DNA of 7,282 nucleotides from Treponema sp. (GTDB taxonomy: Bacteria; Spirochaetota; Spirochaetia; Treponematales; Rectinemataceae): positions 1-7,282 of the forward strand of contig JAFIHQ010000115.1 in assembly GCA_017849315.1 (NCBI GenBank). Direction: 5' to 3'. This document shows, piece after piece, positions 4,241 through 7,282 of the stretch (positions are counted from its first letter, which is position 1; each line of letters begins with the position of its first letter). The translations under genes were made by a program, and so were the position numbers. The notes beneath the pieces are model-generated. The model did not search any database. It was given only the letters and a program-made list of their open reading frames with translations, and was not told where the DNA came from.

Positions 4241-6040
4241 ATGATTACCATCAATGAACTGCGCTCCAAATACATAGAATTCTTCAAGTCGAAAGGCCAT
4301 GTGGAAATAAGTGGTAAATCGCTCATTCCTGAGAACGACCCGACCGTGCTCTTTACCACGGCTGGCATGCACCCCCTTGTGCCGTACCTCCTGGGCGAGC
4401 CACATCCTGCAGGCAAGCGCCTGACCGATTATCAGAAGTGCATCCGCACAGGCGATATAGACGCGGTGGGAGACACAAGCCACCTCACCTTTTTCGAAAT
4501 GCTCGGCAACTGGTCGCTCGGCGATTACTTCAAGAAAGAAGCGATCTCCTGGTCCTTTGAGTTTTTGACGAGCCCTCAATACCTTGGCATCCCTGTGGAA
4601 AAACTTTCCGTAACGGTATTTGCCGGTGACGGGACCATCCCTCGGGACGAAGAATCCGCCGCAATCTGGAAGTCGCTCGGGCTTCCGGAGGACCACATCT
4701 ATTTCCTGCCCAAAGAGGACAACTGGTGGGGGCCTGCCGGAGAAACAGGCCCGTGCGGTCCGGACACCGAGATGTTTGTGGACACCGGCAAGGAACCCTG
4801 TGGCCCCGAATGCAGGCCGGGTTGCCATTGTGGCAAGTACTTTGAGATCTGGAACGACGTCTTCATGCAGTACAATAAGACGGCCGCGGGCAATTACGAG
4901 CCGCTAGCCGCGCCTTGTGTGGACACCGGCATGGGCATAGAGCGAACCGTGGCAATGCTGCAGGGAAAGGATTCAGTCTACGATACCGAGGCTTTTGCGC
5001 CTATTTTGGCCCTGCTTGGGGATATATCGGGCAAGCGGTACGGCGCAAAAGAAAATGATCCGGAAGTTGATAAGAGCTTCAGGATCGTTGCAGACCATGT
5101 GCGCGCCGCCACCTTCATTCTTGGCGATCCGAAAGCCGTGATGCCGTCCAATGTAGGAGCAGGCTACGTGCTGAGGCGCCTCATCCGGCGAGCGGTCCGG
5201 CATGGCAAAAAGCTCGGCATTGAAGGGGTATTCCTGGCCAAACCCGCCGAGGTTGTGATCCAGAACTACGCAGGGGCATATCCCGAGCTCATTGAAAATC
5301 GCGAACGCGTCCTCGGGGAGCTCGCTCGAGAAGAAGAGAAGTTCCTGGAAACCCTCCAAAAAGGCGAAAAAGAGTTCGAAAAGATGCTGCCAAACCTGCT
5401 CAGGAATCCTCAGAAGATTATGTCCGGAAGGCTTGCATTCAAACTTTACGATACCTACGGCTTTCCCATCGAGCTCACCGAGGAGCTCGCCGCTGAAAAT
5501 GGGCTCAAGGTTAATCGGGAAGAATTCGACGAGTCGTACAAGAAACACCAGGACCTTTCCCGCGCGGGAAGCGAACAGATCTTTAAGGGCGGCCTGGCGG
5601 ATCATTCCGAGATTTCCACGCGCTATCATACTGCGACGCACCTCTTGCACCAGGCCTTGCGCACCGTGCTTGGCGATCATGTCGCCCAGAAGGGCAGCAA
5701 CATCACCGCGGAACGTGTTCGCTTCGATTTTTCTCATCCGGCGCCTATGACCAAAGAGGAAATTGCCAGGGTCGAGCAGATCGTCAACGAACAGATCCAG
5801 CGCGACTTGCCCGTTACAATGCAGATGATGCCACTCGAGGATGCCAAAAAGGCGGGAGCCATTGCCCTGTTCGGCGAAAAGTACGAACCAATCGTCAAGG
5901 TTTATACGATTGGCGACTTTTCAAAAGAAGTCTGCGGAGGGCCACATGTAACCCACACCGGCGAGCTTGGCAAGTTCAAAATCATAAAGGAGCAATCCTC
6001 CAGCGCGGGGGTGCGGCGAATCTACGCGGTTCTGGAATAA
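4241..6040 (+). CDS. alaS: Alanyl-tRNA synthetase, short form lacking C-Ala
   Basis: AlaS charges tRNA-Ala with alanine in the cytosol (class II aminoacyl-tRNA synthetase). At 599 residues it is far shorter than the roughly 870 of most bacteria. The catalytic core is intact: LFTTAGMHPLVPYLLGE (37-53), QKCIRTGDIDAVGDTSHLTF (65-84), FFEMLGNWSLGDYFK (84-98), TGPCGPDTEMF (169-179), EIWNDVFMQYN (202-212) and motif 3 DTGMGIER (228-235). A cysteine cluster C187-x3-C191-x3-C195-x-C197, absent from E. coli AlaS, may bind metal. The editing zinc ligands HTATH (463-467) and CGGPH (565-569) remain. However, about 100 residues that normally precede HTATH are replaced by a short link after FKGG, and the protein stops right after GVRRIYAVLE, so C-Ala is missing. 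This matches the short AlaS of spirochaetes as I remember it. The ATG at 4241 matches the family N-terminus; a TTG at 4214 is less likely. Confidence 0.97.
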   Translation: MITINELRSKYIEFFKSKGHVEISGKSLIPENDPTVLFTTAGMHPLVPYLLGEPHPAGKRLTDYQKCIRTGDIDAVGDTSHLTFFEMLGNWSLGDYFKKEAISWSFEFLTSPQYLGIPVEKLSVTVFAGDGTIPRDEESAAIWKSLGLPEDHIYFLPKEDNWWGPAGETGPCGPDTEMFVDTGKEPCGPECRPGCHCGKYFEIWNDVFMQYNKTAAGNYEPLAAPCVDTGMGIERTVAMLQGKDSVYDTEAFAPILALLGDISGKRYGAKENDPEVDKSFRIVADHVRAATFILGDPKAVMPSNVGAGYVLRRLIRRAVRHGKKLGIEGVFLAKPAEVVIQNYAGAYPELIENRERVLGELAREEEKFLETLQKGEKEFEKMLPNLLRNPQKIMSGRLAFKLYDTYGFPIELTEELAAENGLKVNREEFDESYKKHQDLSRAGSEQIFKGGLADHSEISTRYHTATHLLHQALRTVLGDHVAQKGSNITAERVRFDFSHPAPMTKEEIARVEQIVNEQIQRDLPVTMQMMPLEDAKKAGAIALFGEKYEPIVKVYTIGDFSKEVCGGPHVTHTGELGKFKIIKEQSSSAGVRRIYAVLE

Positions 6041-6112
6041 CTGAATAACTGGGGTAAGCTTAAGAAAACTTCCCTTGAGCCTGTGTACCTGCACTTTACG
6101 CTCAACCTGATG

Positions 6113-6532
6113 TCAAGAGCCTTGCTCTTTCATGGCCCTCAGGCCCTGGAAGACAAGGCCTTTTTCTTCTCTGATTGAGCGCAGAATCCATGGCCCTTCA
6201 CACGCTCTTTGTTCCCACCAGACTTGGCGTACAAAACTCTCTAGCCCTTCCTCGACGCTTAAGAAATCGTCCTGACTCCACTGGCAGAAAACATAGTCCT
6301 GAGCTGGCAGAACATAGGAGTTGGGTTCTCCCGTTCGGAATGGCATCAAAACCATGCCTCCTGCAAAAAGCGGCTCAGGAAGCGGGGTTGCGAGTTTAGG
6401 CCCCTGCGCTTCGTCATCCACGACGAGCTCATCGTCGCCAAATAGCCTGATGCTGTCCAGTTCAGTTGGAGCACCGGCTGCATAGAAAAGGGGCTTTTGC
6501 AAGTGTAAACGGTATAATGTGATCTCGGCCAT
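6113..6532 (-). CDS. Protein of unknown function, 139 residues
   Basis: I do not recognise this protein. It is a soluble, acidic, Trp-containing polypeptide without signal peptide or membrane segment. It begins MAEITLYRLHLQKPLFY, has an acidic stretch GDDELVVDDEAQG (32-44), a Pro/Gly-rich centre (50-72) and a Trp-rich C-terminal third (W85, W105, W106, W115) with LSVEEGLESFVRQVWWEQ (91-108). The alternating hydrophobic pattern of the first half suggests beta strands; the last third looks helical. The ATG at 6532 is preferred because promoter-like hexamers end 7 nt before it; a TTG at 6568 would add 12 residues and has no properly spaced Shine-Dalgarno. The gene is convergent with alaS (72-bp gap) and divergent from dxs, so it is probably transcribed alone. 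Codon composition looks like that of its neighbours. That it is a real gene is likely from its length and composition; its role is unknown. Confidence 0.7.
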   Translation of the reverse strand: MAEITLYRLHLQKPLFYAAGAPTELDSIRLFGDDELVVDDEAQGPKLATPLPEPLFAGGMVLMPFRTGEPNSYVLPAQDYVFCQWSQDDFLSVEEGLESFVRQVWWEQRACEGPWILRSIREEKGLVFQGLRAMKEQGS

Positions 6533-6539
6533 GACGGGT

Positions 6540-6568
6540 ATTCTGCTCAGGAACCGTTGCTTTAACAA
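6540..6568 (-). promoter_or_regulatory. Candidate promoter of the unknown-function gene, leaderless type
   Basis: On the minus strand TTGTTA (6563-6568, 4 of 6) and CAGAAT (6540-6545, 4 of 6) are 17 bp apart. The -10 box ends 7 nt before the ATG at 6532. The hexamers are individually weak; the spacing is what makes them noteworthy. Confidence 0.3.
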
Positions 6569-6658
6569 GTCCTTGTCGCCGGAGGCACTGGAGACTTTCT
6601 GAAAGCAGGTGAGTTTCCTCTGGAAATAAATCCTGCGTCGTGATACGCTTCTAATTTA

Positions 6659-7282
6659 ATGGGACTCCTAGACAGCATTCAATCTCCGGCTGACCTCAAG
6701 GGTTTGACTGGTAAAGAATTATATAGGCTTGCGGCCGAGATCCGGCAACGAATTATCACAACTGTAAAGACGAACGGCGGGCATCTTGCTTCAAATCTTG
6801 GTGTCGTCGAACTGACCATTGCCATCCATCGGGTTTTCGAATCTCCGGTCGATGAAATAGTATGGGACACTGGCCATCAAAGCTATACACACAAATTGCT
6901 CACGGGGCGTTCCGTCGAGTTTTCTCAGATCCGTAAAAAGGGAGGGCTGTCTGGCTTTCCAAAGCGGTCGGAGAGCCCGCACGACATCGTCAACACGGGG
7001 CACGCGTCCACATCACTTTCCTCTGCGCTTGGCCTCCTGGAAGCCAAACGGAGAAAACAGGAACCCGGTTGCGTGATCGCTGTCATTGGGGATGGAGCAC
7101 TTTCAGGCGGCATGGCTCTGGAGGCGCTCGGCAACGTCAGTCAGCTCAAGTTGCCACTCATCATCATCTTAAACGACAACAAGATGTCTATTTCTCCCAA
7201 TGTGGGTGCCATTTCCCGGTACCTGTCGCGCTTGTCTGCCAGTTCGCGGTATCAGGCATTTCGAACGGTGTTTGATAACGGA
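6659..7282 (+). CDS. dxs: 1-deoxy-D-xylulose-5-phosphate synthase, N-terminal 208 residues (runs off right edge)
   Basis: Dxs joins pyruvate and glyceraldehyde 3-phosphate, using thiamine diphosphate, in the first step of the MEP isoprenoid pathway (cytosol, homodimer). The visible part is about one third of the usual 620-640 residues. It shows GGHLASNLGVVELTIAIH (40-57) with His42, VWDTGHQSYTHKLLTGR (68-84) with His73, KKGGLSGFPKRSESPHD (93-109), NTGHASTSLSSALG (112-125), and the thiamine-diphosphate/Mg motif GDGALSGG (144-151) continuing to ILNDNKMSISPNVGAISRYL (170-189). Small oddities are GHAST where GHSST is common and DTGHQ where DVGHQ is common. The ATG at 6659 follows an in-frame stop at 6641-6643 and matches the family N-terminus. 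There is no Shine-Dalgarno and no convincing promoter with the 7-nt spacing seen at other genes here. It is divergent from the unknown-function gene. Confidence 0.96.
   Translation, partial: MGLLDSIQSPADLKGLTGKELYRLAAEIRQRIITTVKTNGGHLASNLGVVELTIAIHRVFESPVDEIVWDTGHQSYTHKLLTGRSVEFSQIRKKGGLSGFPKRSESPHDIVNTGHASTSLSSALGLLEAKRRKQEPGCVIAVIGDGALSGGMALEALGNVSQLKLPLIIILNDNKMSISPNVGAISRYLSRLSASSRYQAFRTVFDNG

Noticed and set aside
4148..5737. Long minus-strand open frames (226 and 254 codons) opposite alaS
   Set aside because: They lie wholly within the conserved catalytic and editing domains of alaS. Their translations have no recognisable motif, so they are shadows of alaS codon usage.
6052..6074. Hairpin GGG(T)AAG...CTTCCC between alaS and the convergent gene as a terminator
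   Set aside because: The stem is six pairs with a bulge and a 10-nt loop, and no T-tract follows on either strand.
6115..6129. Hairpin AAGAGC-CTT-GCTCTT at the end of the unknown-function gene as a terminator
   Set aside because: The perfect 6-bp stem lacks a T-run on either strand and overlaps the last codons and stop of the coding frame, so it is more likely chance.
1..7282. tRNA or rRNA genes, CRISPR array, insertion sequence ends, toxin-antitoxin or defence system
   Set aside because: No cloverleaf, regularly spaced repeats, transposase motifs or terminal inverted repeats were found on either strand, and none of the proteins fits a defence family.

Overview
The window is a chromosomal segment of a free-living or host-associated bacterium, most likely a spirochaete (phylum Spirochaetota). 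The main reason is alanyl-tRNA synthetase: at 599 residues it has the short form (no C-terminal C-Ala domain, reduced editing domain) known from Treponema and Borrelia. A second reason is the partial gene at the left edge, which resembles the N-terminus of large spirochaetal and Chloroflexi alpha-amylase family proteins. Short AlaS also occurs in Candidate Phyla Radiation bacteria, but a lytic transglycosylase lipoprotein, two TetR regulators and the isoprenoid gene dxs fit a spirochaete better. Base composition looks balanced (about half G+C by eye, not computed).

Layout. 1-549 (-): N-terminal part of a probable GH13-like protein, cut by the window edge. 550-694: divergent control region with a TTGAC-N8-GTCAA inverted repeat. 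695-1327 (+): TetR regulator 1. 1318-2103 (-): SLT-type lytic transglycosylase lipoprotein, whose 3' end overlaps TetR 1 by 10 bp. 2104-2325: divergent control region; the leader of the transglycosylase holds a G-rich stem-loop. 2326-3015 (+): TetR regulator 2. 3021-4031 (-): NAD-dependent epimerase/dehydratase (extended SDR), 5 bp from TetR 2. 4032-4240: divergent control region with the palindrome TGAATGACCATTCA. 4241-6040 (+): alaS. 6113-6532 (-): conserved-looking protein of unknown function. 6533-6658: divergent spacer. 6659-7282 (+): N-terminal 208 codons of dxs, cut by the right edge.

The genes alternate in strand, so almost every one is its own transcription unit. Convergent pairs abut or overlap and leave no room for terminators, while each divergent spacer carries promoters and palindromes. 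Housekeeping functions (AlaS in translation, Dxs in the MEP isoprenoid pathway) flank a regulatory/envelope block of two TetR genes, a peptidoglycan-cleaving lipoprotein and an SDR enzyme. No RNA genes, insertion sequences, CRISPR arrays or phage genes were seen.

The most notable sequence-level pattern is that four genes lacking a Shine-Dalgarno sequence have promoter-like hexamers whose -10 box ends exactly 7 nt before the start codon, suggesting leaderless transcripts. Three others have clear Shine-Dalgarno sequences. No undescribed multi-gene system could be demonstrated.
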